Positions 46,331 to 56,436 of a stretch of 64,000 bases of DNA are shown in pieces. The notes beneath the pieces were generated by a model. It saw nothing but the letters and a program-made list of their open reading frames with translations. It searched no databases and was not told the DNA's origin. Both the position numbers and the translations under genes were made by a program. The stretch lies in NCBI GenBank assembly GCA_905147135.1, contig LR990054.1, positions 16,591,001 through 16,655,000 of the forward strand, in the 5' to 3' direction. Every line of letters begins with the position of its first letter. Position 1 is the stretch's first letter. Origin of the DNA: Blastobasis lacticolella (lineage: Eukaryota; Arthropoda; Insecta; Lepidoptera; Blastobasidae).

Positions 46331-47741
46331 GTTATTCGACTTTTTCTGTCGGTTAGGTTGTACACGTATTAAAAACGTCGTACGTGTGCCGTAAAAGGTG
46401 GCTAATATCGTAAGGCTAACCAGCTAGGACTCCCATATGCCAGAAAACGCGCTGTTGTGTATAGTAAACACTGTGATCCCGAACACTCCTGGCAATAGTC
46501 GAGATAAATGGCAAAACCGTCCACCGACGTGGAGAAGGTTCACCTTAATAAATGGTCCGTCGACAAGTTTAAATCTTAAATTAATGACAATGATCAATGC
46601 AGTTTTGATAATTGTGGCCTCTGGGTCTACTAACAATGATAGATGACTTGGTTTAGTTGGGCTATTTTTTAGTGCTGGCAGAATTGTTGTCAGTCTAGAG
46701 TTCATAATTTTCTTCTATCGTAGCAACTAGGCCTCTTTTTAAGTTGGTAGGTACTACCCAAACCTTATTATGTCATATTTGAATAAATAAATTATAGTTA
46801 ATCCAAATAAAACACATTATCAACCTATCATTTAACTGTAAACATAAGCATAATCTAGACATATTTAATTATGTCATAATTCAGCTCTTTCACCTGATGA
46901 TAGGACAGTTGTAATACCTTAATAAATAAAAGTTGAGATGAGACTAAACATTACATCAGAAACCAATCATAAATTATACGTCAGAATGCAGACAACTACT
47001 TGCAAAGCAAAGGTTTTAATCTTTTTATCACTCAAATATAATTACCACTGAGTGATGTCAGATTCTGAGATAGATAGTAAGATCTAGGTGCCTAGGGTAG
47101 GTATCCTAACTTTAGTGACTAATTTTGTAGCTGTAATGTTCAAATTATTCCTGATTCACAAGAAGCTAAACCAATTACACAGATGACATCAACAGTGTTG
47201 CTAATGGTGGCCACTCACTGCCATGACACTTTATCCAATTACATGATAAAATAGTCTAGATTTAGACAAACTGGCAATGTGGGGGGAATTAATTTTGGAA
47301 GGACATGGCATTTGACAGAAAATTTCTCCCCACGTGAGTGGCCACCATTGGGGAATGTTGGGTTTACATTTGTGAAGGGTTTTCCACATTGGGAAGTTTA
47401 ACATTCGAATGTAAAAAAAACATGCTAGAGAAAATGCTGCTGTATATTTTCTGGTTGCTGCTGCAGCTGACCTATCTGTAAGGCACTAATGTTATTATAC
47501 AACACATACAAACATAAGGTGATACTCTTCTGAATGACACTACACAGCTAGCAAATTACTAAACACATTAAGGATAAAATGTTAATAGTTCACATACCAA
47601 CATGGACAGCAATACCAAAATATGTCACAAGAGCTTCTTTGTAATAATACCTTTACCATTTAGACTATTCTCTACTTATTTAGGCTTATAATTAACACTG
47701 CATGCAAGTATTCAAATTAAAATAAAATAATTCCAACTCAC
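46331..47741. other. Intron sequence next to Popeye exon 1
   Basis: Two overlapping open frames on opposite strands at 46,424-46,705 show no family. The remaining 1 kb is AT-rich and unusually free of the repeat words that fill the rest of the intron, which would fit conserved intron-start regulatory sequence, but no specific site is identified. Confidence 0.3.
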
Positions 47742-48254
47742 CTCTTCAATATCCTTATGAAACTTGATGGGCCTGAGTAGATAGAACTGCACAGAGAAGT
47801 ACACAAAGTTGATGAACAGGAATGCACCGTTCCACAGCACAGCGTCCAGGTAGCACTCGATACTCCACGCCCACAAGCCAGAGAACACACAGCCAAGCAC
47901 CAAGCACACGCGTAACCACAACAGCCCTGTAGGCGTGTGTGGCGCGAGGAACGACACCAGGAAAAATATATTCGCCACTTGGAAGAATATGTGGTTGACC
48001 GGCCGCCACTTCGGACAGTGGTTCAGGTACATATCCCACATAGACGACACCGCGGGCCGGTCCTGCAGCGTCACATTCACGTGGTCCAGAGCTGGCGATA
48101 CCAGCAGCTTCGTCGGCGCTACCAGACCCATGTCGGTAGCCTCCGCAGCCGGAGCGGTTGCTTCACTGACTTCTGACAACCCTGCGGGCACCTCCGTGGT
48201 CACATTCTGCAGTCCAGTGACCAACCCGAACGCTAGGGCGCTCAAAAACAACAT
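47742..48254 (-). CDS. bves: Popeye-domain protein, coding exon 1 (N-terminus, three membrane segments)
   Basis: Exon 1 encodes residues 1-171 of a POPDC/BVES-type protein. The start chosen is the ATG at 48,252-48,254, with A at -3. An in-frame stop lies a short distance upstream, and another ATG at 48,297 is out of frame. Residues 1-80 form a long extracellular N-terminus with two N-glycosylation sequons (N17-V-T and N60-V-T), as usual in the family. Three hydrophobic segments follow at about 88-104, 110-131 and 137-160. The family-typical stretch CPKWRPVNHIFFQVANI precedes the first segment and LLRPIKFHKDIEE follows the third. The exon ends in phase 0 at the donor gtgagt (47,736-47,741), and the protein continues in exon 2 at 2,796-2,953. 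Known function of the family: cAMP-binding membrane effectors that organise channel and vesicle trafficking. The cAMP cassette itself is outside this window. Confidence 0.93.
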
Positions 48255-49120
48255 AGTCCCACCAAAAACGCACAGCACCGCAACCGATTTTACTCATCGA
48301 AATTCTATCCACAGTCAGCATTTGCTCAGTCACCTCACCGAAACGCGCACCGGGGGCGTTTATTTATATTTTTTTAAACGCACCAATTATCACTAAACAA
48401 TTATGTACACAACAATTATTTTATTTTATTTAGCCCTACACGCACGAGTAAAAAATAAAATTAGATATAAATACAGCTGAACTTAAACTTCCGTCTAGTA
48501 CTTATAAAGAACAAATAAACAAAGTTTAAAAACTTGTGCTGTTGAAATAATTAAAAAATCGTTACGGAATAGAAATACAAGCAAACAATCGAACGAAGCC
48601 TACGAATGAATGACAACTAGCCCGACGAAAAGCGAACAAAACGAAAACGATCCAAGAATGACAACCATAGGGATGGGCGCGGGACACGTACTAGGTTCGT
48701 TATCTGATAAAAGAGTGTTTTAAGGGCCGACCAAAACACCATGACCGCGACACAAAAATGAAGCATTTACGAAATACTGTGCGCAAAACCTACACGACTG
48801 CGGCGCGACTTGCGATTATTATTAGTTTAGTAAAATGTCACTGATATCTTAGTTTAACACCAAAATACCTGTCTCATAGTCTACCTTAATTTTCTTCCTT
48901 TCCCTTGCCCATCCCATAATTATTTAATATTTTTTCATACACTGGCTGGATTGCAAATCGTTAAATAGGATGTTCTCTCCTGCTTACTAAAACATCTTTG
49001 TTCAGATATTCAATCATCATAGAGTTACAATCATAAGTTACAATAATAAAAACAAAACCGGAAACACGTCTGAGCCCTATACACACTATAATAAGACTAT
49101 GCTGCTAAATCCGAATCGCT
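48255..49120. promoter_or_regulatory. 5' flank of the Popeye-domain gene
   Basis: This 0.87 kb separates the Popeye start from the TE nest and must hold its 5' untranslated region, and its promoter if there is no further upstream exon. I cannot point to a specific TATA box or initiator. It is largely free of dispersed repeats. Confidence 0.35.
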
Positions 49121-49570
49121 AACTAAAAAAAAAGGTCTGTAGGGCATCATTTTAAACGTTATAGAGCGTCATTCATAAAAGTCATAACAAACAATTTTAG
49201 TTCTGTAGGATTGTTTATTTTCGTGAGTTATGAAAAATATTATTAAATAATGGACAAAACAATTAAAAAGGACATGCGGGAGATAATTTTCAGCATGATT
49301 AATAATTTAGACAAAAGTTCAAAATAATAGTGACCAAATAACTGAATATTTACAAGAAAGACTAACAAGGACTGACAAGGACAGATTATCCCCAGATTAT
49401 TGCCATATCCAGACTTTATAATTTTTACTACTGTCATTCAATACGGACATATCGTGGTCCTATTATACCTATTCTTAATCATCATGCATCATATATCATA
49501 ATCAACAGCCCACATCCATATCACTCTACTGCTAGACTGTCCTAATTGATAAAAAATTCAACAATTATTT

Positions 49571-49735
49571 ATCTTAATAATAATATAATAATAATCGTGG
49601 ACAAATTCACACAGCGCCATCTAGCTCTAAACTAAGCAAGGCTTGTGCTATGGGTGCTAGGCCGGGAATCGCACTCGGGACCTCTTGCGTGGCTAACGAT
49701 GTTGACCACTGAACCACTCAGGTCATCTAAATCTT
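49571..49735 (-). mobile_element. SINE family B, complete copy, minus strand
   Basis: On the minus strand: head gagtggttcagtggtcaaca, B box cgagtgcgattcccggcct, then ctagatggcgctgtgtgaat and cgattattattatattatta as a 3' (att)n tail. The nearly intact head shows this is a tRNA-derived SINE with an oligo(ATT) tail. Confidence 0.8.
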
Positions 49736-50060
49736 GGAATTGTATGATTATACTGTCAGAGTTGTCAGTATCTAGTAATTTTTTTTAATTGCTCTATCTA
49801 ATCAAATATATGCTGACTGCAGTTTAAAAATCTATGCTCAGCTTCAACTTTCAGCCAAACTATACCTACATATAACTTTCTGTTGAATTTCTACACATCC
49901 ACGCAACGTCAAATGTTTTATTTTTATTTATTTACTGTTTCTATTTATTTATTTAATCTAATACATTATAATATTAATGAATTAATTATCAATTATACAT
50001 GTACCCTGTAAGGGCACCATCCCATAATTAAATACTATTTACAATAATAGGTAATCTTAT

Positions 50061-50860
50061 TATACTTTGTCAAATATAGGATGATAATTTTGACAATTTA
50101 CAGCAGGGGTGTAAAATCGTTATTGAATCTATTCGATTATCGATTATCATGCTCATAGAAGTTGAAATCGATAGTTGCATGGTTATGCTGTACCCATGTA
50201 TTTTACAAAATAAACTATATATTTTATTAATACGACATTAAAAACCCTTCCACAGCGACGATTTCGACACGTGCGTATTTTTATTCGGTCAGTCAGCGTA
50301 TTCCGTCCAATACACGCGAGTCGAAATCGTTGTTGTGAAAGGTCTCTCAGGGTGAAATCCTAACAAGGAATGAGAATTTAGTTACTAAAAATAATATAAT
50401 TACCTAAATGTAAATTTTAGATGTTCGATTATTTTCTTTGAATACCTATTTTCGATTGTCTTTTGTTATTCGTTATTCGTGGCACTTCCCTAAAGGTATA
50501 ATCCGTAGTAGAGCTCGTCTAGTCTAAAATGACGCGCCCCACTACTTAGTTAGTTGATTTCGATGTGTGAGTGCAAATATTGATAACGACACTTCATCTG
50601 TGTGGGAGCCAATGAACGACGCGTGCTCCTACGTTGGTGTCTCACCGGCAACTGAATGACCAATTACAACGGCATTTGTATATGTATTGCGTCCATATTT
50701 TAAACTTGCTTGTGTGCGTTAATGCGATAGTGGGGCGCGTCATTTTAGATTAGACGAGCTCTACATTTTACCGAACAAAAACACGGAACTTTATAGGTGT
50801 GCGCCAAGGACCAAGAATAATTAATTGTCAAAATTATCATCCTATATTAGACAAAGCATA
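50061..50860. mobile_element. MITE with 40-bp TIRs, split by a second MITE
   Basis: The ends tatactttgtcaaatatagg and tatgctttgtctaatatagg (reverse complement of the right end) continue as atgataattttgacaatt on both sides. A second, unsplit copy lies at 61,036-61,628. Internally it has a 75-bp imperfect hairpin (acgatttcgacacgtgcgta against tacacgcgagtcgaaatcgt). Confidence 0.88.
50508..50764. mobile_element. 257-bp MITE, inner insertion
   Basis: The terminal inverted repeats are about 37 bp, gtagagctcgtctagtctaa to tgacgcgccccacta, with the reverse complement at the right end. It interrupts the MITE at 50,061-50,860, as alignment with 61,036-61,628 shows. The same terminus forms the 47-bp scar at 23,371-23,417. 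Confidence 0.88.
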
Positions 50861-51298
50861 AGAACGTAAACGTAGGTATTCAAATTTGCAAATTTTAACA
50901 TTTGAAATGATAAAATCTTAGGATATAGAGCAGTTTTCCAATAGGTATCTATAGCATTCCTATAATATGACCATGATAAGTCCGTATTGACTGACAGTAG
51001 TAAAAATTATAAAGTCTGGATATGGCAATAATCTGGGGATAATCTGTCCTTGTTAGTCCTTCTTATAAACATCCAGTTATTTGGTCACTATTATTTTGAA
51101 CTTTTGTCTAAATTATTAATCATGCTGAAAATTATCTCCCGCATGTCCTTTTTAATTGTTTTGCCCATTATTTAATAATATTTTTTTCAAAACTCACGAA
51201 AATAAACAATCCTACGGAAATCAAATTGTTTGTTATGACTTTTATGAATGACGTTCTATGACGTTTAAAAACTTGCCATAAAGAGTTTTTTTTAATAA

Positions 51299-52013
51299 GT
51301 GATTTGGACTTAGCGTGGTCTTATTATAATCACTCGCTAGATGGCGCCCTAACTATTATGGTAATTTAAATGATATAAACACTGGGTACGTTGGACTGGA
51401 TCATATTTTATTTATCAGTAGTTTTCAGCAATTTTAGGGGTTTTAATAAATTATTACAAATAAACAAATATCAATGTCACTGAGTCAGTTCGTTTCATGT
51501 ACGCTAGGATCAAGAATGAACTTAATTCAAATATAAAAGATTTATAGTAAAATGGAACCGTCTACCTATGTAATCGTGCCTACTTCTAAAAATAAATATT
51601 TTTACGTTTCTTTCGTTCTTTTATTCATTGTGGGAGCGACCTCTATTGGCGCTCATTGAAATTAACACATTAAACAAAAACATTAAAATATTAAAATCTT
51701 AGTTTTAAACTAAACTCGCGTTATTTACACACGACGTACCTTTTCGATTACGATAAAGTCGGGAAAACAAATCGAAAAGGTACGTCATGTGTAAGTCCTA
51801 AAAAATACTATATTAAAATCTTAGATTATAATAATATAACTAACTCCTCCGACCGGTTTCGGCCATGGCGACCTCTTCATTCCAGCTTGCAAAGCCAATC
51901 TTAGCGTTTACCGCTAAGATTGGATTCACGTGCACAATGTGGGTCCGTTAGTTTGCCGTTTATAAAATGAAAAAAGCTATGTAAGTTATGGCTACGGGTA
52001 AACGGGTTTTTAT
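51299..52013. other. Intergenic stretch with two hairpins
   Basis: Hairpin 1: arms 51,725-51,748 and 51,771-51,794 match 23 of 24 (cgacgtaccttttcgat). Hairpin 2: arms 51,895-51,906 and 51,912-51,923 are a perfect ccaatcttagcg inverted repeat with a 5-nt loop, close enough to act as an RNA stem-loop if transcribed. Otherwise AT-rich without a gene. Confidence 0.55.
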
Positions 52014-52119
52014 TTAATCGCGTTTAGCGTCGAGGTCTTGCTGGCGCTGCTCCTCCAAGTCCCGTACTTTTCTCTGCACATGCCTGCGCCATTCAGACCT
52101 TTGTGCTGCTAAATATTCC
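52014..52119 (-). CDS. Putative small gene, last coding exon
   Basis: On the minus strand the exon encodes EYLAAQRSEWRRHVQRKVRD, then LEEQRQQDLDAKRD and a stop at 52,014-52,016. A polyadenylation signal aataaa overlaps the stop codon. It begins after the acceptor ccctctcaaag in phase 2. The highly charged, helix-forming composition and codon use look coding, and the phase fits the upstream exon at 52,349-52,491. I do not recognise the family, so no function is assigned. It is the weakest of the gene calls because both exons are short. Confidence 0.4.
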
Positions 52120-52348
52120 CTTTGAGAGGGCTAACTAACTAATAGGTCTAACTAAAATATCTTTAGTAGCATTCTTATTAGAACATTTTTGCGAGCCTGC
52201 TTTACAATGAAAATACCACTTTTTAAAAAGTAATAATAGGTATGTGTGAACAAGTGGGAGCTGCACTATGTATTGCGTTTACGAATATGTCTACAACTTT
52301 ATTAAATCCCGTATATATATTTCTGCATTTAATCGTTGCTAGAATTAC

Positions 52349-52491
52349 GCATAGATATATTTTCCGCATATTGACTTCCCTCTAGGATATTTCCTCTTCA
52401 TTTTTACAATAATAATCAGATACATTACTAACACGTTTGCTCGAAGGTTAATAACGAAGCAAACCTTGTAAACGCATTCAATATCTGACAT
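52349..52491 (-). CDS. Putative small gene, first coding exon
   Basis: From the ATG at 52,489-52,491 the minus strand encodes 47 codons plus 2 nt. A hydrophobic segment (about residues 19-29, NVLVMYLIIIV) is followed by MKRKYPRGKSICGKYIY. It ends before a gtaatt donor at 52,343-52,348 in phase 2, matching the exon at 52,014-52,119 (joined codon GC|G, Ala; product 81 aa). A basic stretch after a membrane-like segment suggests a small single-pass or mitochondrial protein, but this is inference. Translation might instead start at the internal Met 31. The start is 214 bp from that of ashwin, which is transcribed in the opposite direction. Confidence 0.33.
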
Positions 52492-52705
52492 TTGAAATTT
52501 AAAAACATCACACGATTTGGCTATTTATAATTTTGTTATTTTCATGATTTTCACGGTGTTTTGTTTTTGATTTTGATGTACTATATCTTTAATTAAAGAA
52601 GGGTTTCCAACAATACGAATATACATCATTTAGCATATGGTTAGCACAAAAGTACAAACGATTCTTAGACAACATTTTTTGTTATGAATATTCGCTTGGG
52701 CTGAC

Positions 52706-52780
52706 ATGGATGTGCCCTGCGAAATGTTGCTTCATCCAGAACTTTTAAATAACGAGCAATTGGTATACATAATTGAACAG
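52706..52780 (+). CDS. ashwin: Ashwin (C2orf49-like), exon 1
   Basis: Exon 1 encodes residues 1-25. The core MLLHPELLNNEQLVYIIEQ corresponds to the conserved LLLHPELL...L..EQ motif at the N-terminus of ashwin. In animals ashwin is a small nuclear protein and a component of the tRNA-splicing ligase (RTCB/DDX1) complex. The donor is gtcggt after CAG, phase 0, weaker than average at +3. The whole gene has three coding exons (52,706-52,780, 54,065-54,400, 54,498-54,554) and a predicted length of 155 aa, shorter than the vertebrate protein of about 230 aa because the low-complexity middle is reduced. Confidence 0.85.
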
Positions 52781-53134
52781 GTCGGTAGTTTGAGCTTTCT
52801 AATATATTATATAGTATTTTTTTTTTTTATGGGATACCGGCGTGAGTGTTCATGTAGTAGTATGTGATGTGTTTAAGTGTTTCTCTTGACTGTAAAAGTC
52901 CCTTTTGAATGCCGAGATGACGCGGGTTGGTTAATGGGCTCCCTTTATTCGCACTTGGACTATAATTTTTCCTTTATACATAAGTAAGTATATGCTAATT
53001 CAGTCAGCCCAACTTCCAGAAGTTACTCGTCTCTTTGGACGCTCGCAGACCTCTCGGAGGGATCTCGTTCTTAACAAAACCTTTGCCCTGTAGTCCTTTA
53101 GTCTCTCACACTCTAAGACCACATGAGCCACTGT

Positions 53135-53480
53135 TCCTTTAAGAGAGGTAGGGCATAGCGGGGTATCCCGTTCGAATTGGAGCCTGCCGACTGCGGAAGT
53201 ACCTCCACCTTACAGAATACCGCAGCTAAACAATACTCTTTTAAATAGTATTGTGTTTCTGCCGGTGAGTAAGGTTTCCAGAGCTCCATGGGGTGGGAAT
53301 TTGGGGAACCGTGGCTTTGGCAGTGTAGGTATATTTGCCTTTTTGCTGCCAGAGTAACGTGTAATAGAGGTGGGCAATGCATTGGCGATAGTCTCGGTGT
53401 TGCTTATGTCTATAGGCAGTGGTGACCACTTTCAGTCAGGTGGCCCGATTGCCTGTTTGCCTATCGTATAACAAAAAAAA
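53135..53480 (+). mobile_element. LINE 3' end in ashwin intron 1
   Basis: Family of 23,853: agagaggtagggcatagcgg, cagaataccgcagctaaaca, gctccatggggtgggaattt and gtggtgaccactttcagtca, with a final A run near 53,480. It is 3'-end only, in the sense direction of ashwin. Confidence 0.75.
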
Positions 53481-54064
53481 AAAAACCAGAGAGGCTATGG
53501 CAGTGCTAAGTATCATAGCCAAATGACTCATGGGCACATGCGTAGCACCGATTTCGACCCAATTCTTGAGTCAGCCACAGCAAAAGTGTTAAAGGTGGCT
53601 CGAGTGCATCCTCCTTTGACAGTCTTCCTCGCTCAGTGCTTTCTATAGTGAGTCTTGGCATGAAAATTAGGCAAAGGCCTTCACTGATATCACAGGACAT
53701 TGATGATAGTGTATATTAGCCTTTTAATGGCCCGGTCTGACTCAAATCAATGCTTGACATCATATTATATCAAAGTCATACACAACAATCTGATAAATTA
53801 GTTAGTTTGGTTTCTGATGATTTTGTTTGTGTCATCTGTATGATTGGTGGTGATGGCAAGTTCGAAAAGAAATGTTTGTCTTTATGTACATACATACATA
53901 AAGCTCACATCTGTGTCCCACAGGTGGGGTGGGCAGAGACTATCGAGACAGAGACTCCACTTTGCTCTGTCCTGACACAACTCCCTAGCCTTGCTTAATC
54001 CACAACTATTTTCATACATCCTTTTAACAGTTAAAAGGTTAATAACTGTGTCTTATAATTTCAG

Positions 54065-54400
54065 AGGCAACTAAAGATTCCTAACTTAGCCATGTTACAT
54101 AGAGATGACTTATTGGATGTATTCCACCAATTCTGTGTGCCGTTTGGACAAAGAAGGTATAGGGATTCAGGTAGAGGAAAGATCTTGAATAAAATTCGTC
54201 ACTTGAGCCCTGAGCATGTGCACAAATTTGATATGATCGAGAGAAGCGATACCCAAAATAGAAAATCTGTGTCTAATGACAGAGTTAAACCGCCACCAGA
54301 TCTTTTATCGGGACATATGAAGAGAATTAAGTTGGAAAATAAAATTGTACCCATGAGCAGCAATGAGCATGTTTCTAAAAGAAAAATGTCTGTAGACGAT
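54065..54400 (+). CDS. ashwin: Ashwin (C2orf49-like), exon 2
   Basis: 112 codons between a tttcag acceptor and a gtaagt donor, both phase 0. It begins RQLKIPNLAMLHRDDLLDVF, corresponding to the conserved helix after the N-terminal motif (residues 26-45 of this protein), then HQFCVPFGQR. Further on, DRVKPPPDLLSG matches the family's KPPP motif. The exon then becomes lysine- and serine-rich (SKRKMSVDD), as expected for a nuclear protein. Confidence 0.88.
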
Positions 54401-54497
54401 GTAAGTTAATGTTGCAGTAAATAACTTTGATTAGTATAAAGTTATCAAATTTTATCTTACCCTACTTATTTTGAATTATAATTTATTTTTATTTCAG

Positions 54498-54554
54498 GAA
54501 ATAATGGTAAATACTCCCCCTAAAAAAGGTCGAAAACCTATCACATGGCCCTAA
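54498..54554 (+). CDS. ashwin: Ashwin (C2orf49-like), exon 3 and stop
   Basis: After atttcag the exon reads EIMVNTPPKKGRKPITWP and stops at 54,552-54,554. The C-terminal K..(I/V)TWP is the diagnostic ending of ashwin, and PPKKGRK looks like a nuclear localisation signal. A polyadenylation signal aataaa follows at about 54,747, giving a 3' untranslated region of roughly 200 nt. Confidence 0.9.
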   Translation, partial: EIMVNTPPKKGRKPITWP

Positions 54555-54746
54555 CTTTACTACACAACAAGCTTCAGAACAAAAGAAATTAAGCAATAAT
54601 CAAGCTTGACATTATTTTTATTTAGGGAGAAAATGGAGTGATTTGTAATAATCTAGAATGAGAAATGCATTTTACAATGTGAGTGATGGTCACAAATGAA
54701 ATGTTTTATGAAATAAGGATAATCTATAATGTAATTATTTAATGTA

Positions 54747-54752
54747 AATAAA
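54747..54752 (+). terminator. Probable ashwin polyadenylation signal
   Basis: aataaa, 193 nt after the stop codon, followed by a T-rich region (ttgatttgac). It is the first such hexamer downstream. Confidence 0.6.
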
Positions 54753-54879
54753 ATCCTTATTGATTTGACATTATTTTATATTTATGGTAGGCAACTATAA
54801 TTATAAATTATTAATTCTTAATACATTACTCCAACTTCATAATTCCTCTTCAAAACTGTTAAGGATAGAAATTCAAAAT

Positions 54880-55150
54880 TTTGTGTGTGTAATTATGTTT
54901 GATACCTCTTAACGCCTAAACGGATGAACGGATTTGGATGAAACTTAGTAGGTTAGGTAGATCAGGATCTAGAATAACACAAGCTATTTTTAACACTAGG
55001 CTACTTTTATTATTTTATGGGATAAAAAGTGGCTTCCATTAGTGGAATGACTAACAGTGACAGAATTTTCAAAATCGGTTCAGTAGTTTCGGAGTTTACC
55101 TACCACCAACGACGGCCCCCAACATGCAAAGCTTTCCTCTTTATAATATT
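54880..55150. repeat. Dispersed repeat between ashwin and PDE10
   Basis: Contains cctaaacggatgaacggatt, tcaaaatcggttcagtagtt and the ending cctctttataatattagtat, words typical of a non-coding dispersed repeat family seen also, diverged, at 43,140-43,200 and 46,150-46,320. Confidence 0.5.
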
Positions 55151-55247
55151 AGTATAACCTTCATTAATTTCTGTAGAGCCTTTTCTAAAGGCCACATGAC
55201 ATGGTAGACCAGTCTATGGAAGAGTTAGCATTTGAGTAGGTATTTGT

Positions 55248-55538
55248 TTGGTGTCATACATGTCGAATCGGAATATCCGGTCGCAAGACATACGTACCGT
55301 CCGAGCGAAACCACGAGGACAGAGTTCTCATAATAAGAAGAACTTACACGCGACGGGTCAGCGTAGACTGGAACGGGTCACCGTGCTACATCACACGCCG
55401 CACAACATAGGTTCAAATTCTGTTGTTTTTAACACTACCGCCTCCCACAACCTGCGTGTCAAGCGTGAGATTATGGCAATGCTCTCCAGTAATGTGGAGG
55501 AGGCTCAAGCCCAGAAACAGACTTTAGGGCTGCTGTGA
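55248..55538 (+). CDS. Unidentified 96-codon open frame
   Basis: The translation has a basic N-terminal half (RTVRAKPRGQSSHNKKN) and a second half, ERVTVLHHTPHNIGS, then TTASHNLRVKREIMAMLSSN, that looks protein-like and ends TLGLL. There is no obvious start context and no splice site in a fitting phase. It could be a remnant of a host gene or a transposon-encoded protein; I do not recognise it. Confidence 0.25.
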   Translation: MVSYMSNRNIRSQDIRTVRAKPRGQSSHNKKNLHATGQRRLERVTVLHHTPHNIGSNSVVFNTTASHNLRVKREIMAMLSSNVEEAQAQKQTLGLL

Positions 55539-55976
55539 AAGACGGAACAGTAGGTACTATCGCGCGCTAAGTTAATACTTAGGCCAATAGTAAATTAGTA
55601 AAAAGTTGTCGTTAGTTAGTAGCAGTAGTAATAGTAAATACAGTAAATTCTGCATAGGTATCTACATGCACCTGATGACACTTATGCACAGATTACATTG
55701 CCAGAGGCACTTATGTCCGATTGCACTAAACTTGGGCAATGCTTAAGTTGGCGCCAAGCATTTAGGCGTCACGAAATCGGTGTCATAAAGTTGAGAGTGA
55801 CTTAGCGAGTTCAGTGTTCACTTAAGATTGGTTGTTGTGCAATGTTTTTTCTTGCTTTTGAATTTCGGGAAGAACTAAAGCTTGTTACTCGCTTTCTGTA
55901 GATGAAAGAATTTTTGAAAACGGTTGTATGGTCAAACAAAATACAAATATTTTCTTGTATTAATATTAGGATAGAT

Positions 55977-56180
55977 TGGTAAAGCGGGGCAGTAAAGTTC
56001 TTGAGTGGAGACCTAGTACCTACCGGAAGACGCAGAGCGTGAGTGGGATTCTCAAAAGGTGGGTAAAGATGGCAGGTACCAGCTGGATGGGGAAGGCACA
56101 GGACCTGTCTTTGTGGAGATCTCTGGGGGAAGCTTATGCTAAGCCGTGAGGTATTCCGGCTGATATGATGATGATGGATT
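55977..56180 (+). mobile_element. RTE-type LINE 3' end with (gat)n tail
   Basis: The text aggtaccagctggatgggga, caggacctgtctttgtggag and gctgatatgatgatgatg corresponds to the RTE RT C-terminus and tail seen at 10,609-10,815 and 34,850-34,965. It ends about 260 bp before the PDE10 start. Confidence 0.7.
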
Positions 56181-56436
56181 GGTATCTTTTCCAATCCAAT
56201 GAGGACTGAGAAAACTCAGGAAAACTATCCTTACGAAGTAAGGAGTTTCTTTCGTCATTAGGCCAATCAGACATTAAAACCTTTAGATTTCTAAATGGAT
56301 CTTATTTGAACGATCTCCTTCGACATCGAAAAACTGACAACTGTAATAAAAGCGGCCTGTCATTGTCAATTTATGTAACAAACAAGGTTTCAGAATCGCA
56401 ATCTTAACATTTTGTACAATAATAAGAGCACCAATC

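Larger units (their letters stand above)
2954..47741 (-). other. bves: Giant intron 1 of the Popeye-domain gene
   Basis: The intron runs from the gtgagt donor at 47,736-47,741 to the ccccccag acceptor at 2,954-2,961 on the minus strand, about 44.8 kb. Both sites are phase 0 and the flanking protein segments join without gap relative to the family. It holds the two 14-15.5 kb direct copies and dozens of TE fragments. No other gene is recognised inside it. The size assumes that the A/B duplication is not an assembly artefact; without one copy the intron would be about 30 kb. Confidence 0.8.
49121..51298. mobile_element. Long-inverted-repeat element with three nested insertions
   Basis: Terminal inverted repeats of about 300-330 bp (about 49,125-49,452 and 50,978-51,297) match with scattered changes. 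Each includes gtcataacaaacaattt, taggattgtttattttcgtg, aaggacatgcgggagataat and tccagactttataattttta in the corresponding orientation. The interior holds a SINE-B on the minus strand (about 49,571-49,735) and a MITE at 50,061-50,860, itself split by another MITE at 50,508-50,764. No transposase is visible. The outer element must be the oldest and the 257-bp MITE the youngest of its line. Confidence 0.85.

Noticed and set aside
47935..48396. 153-codon plus frame over Popeye exon 1
   Set aside because: Antisense shadow of a GC-rich real exon; no family features.
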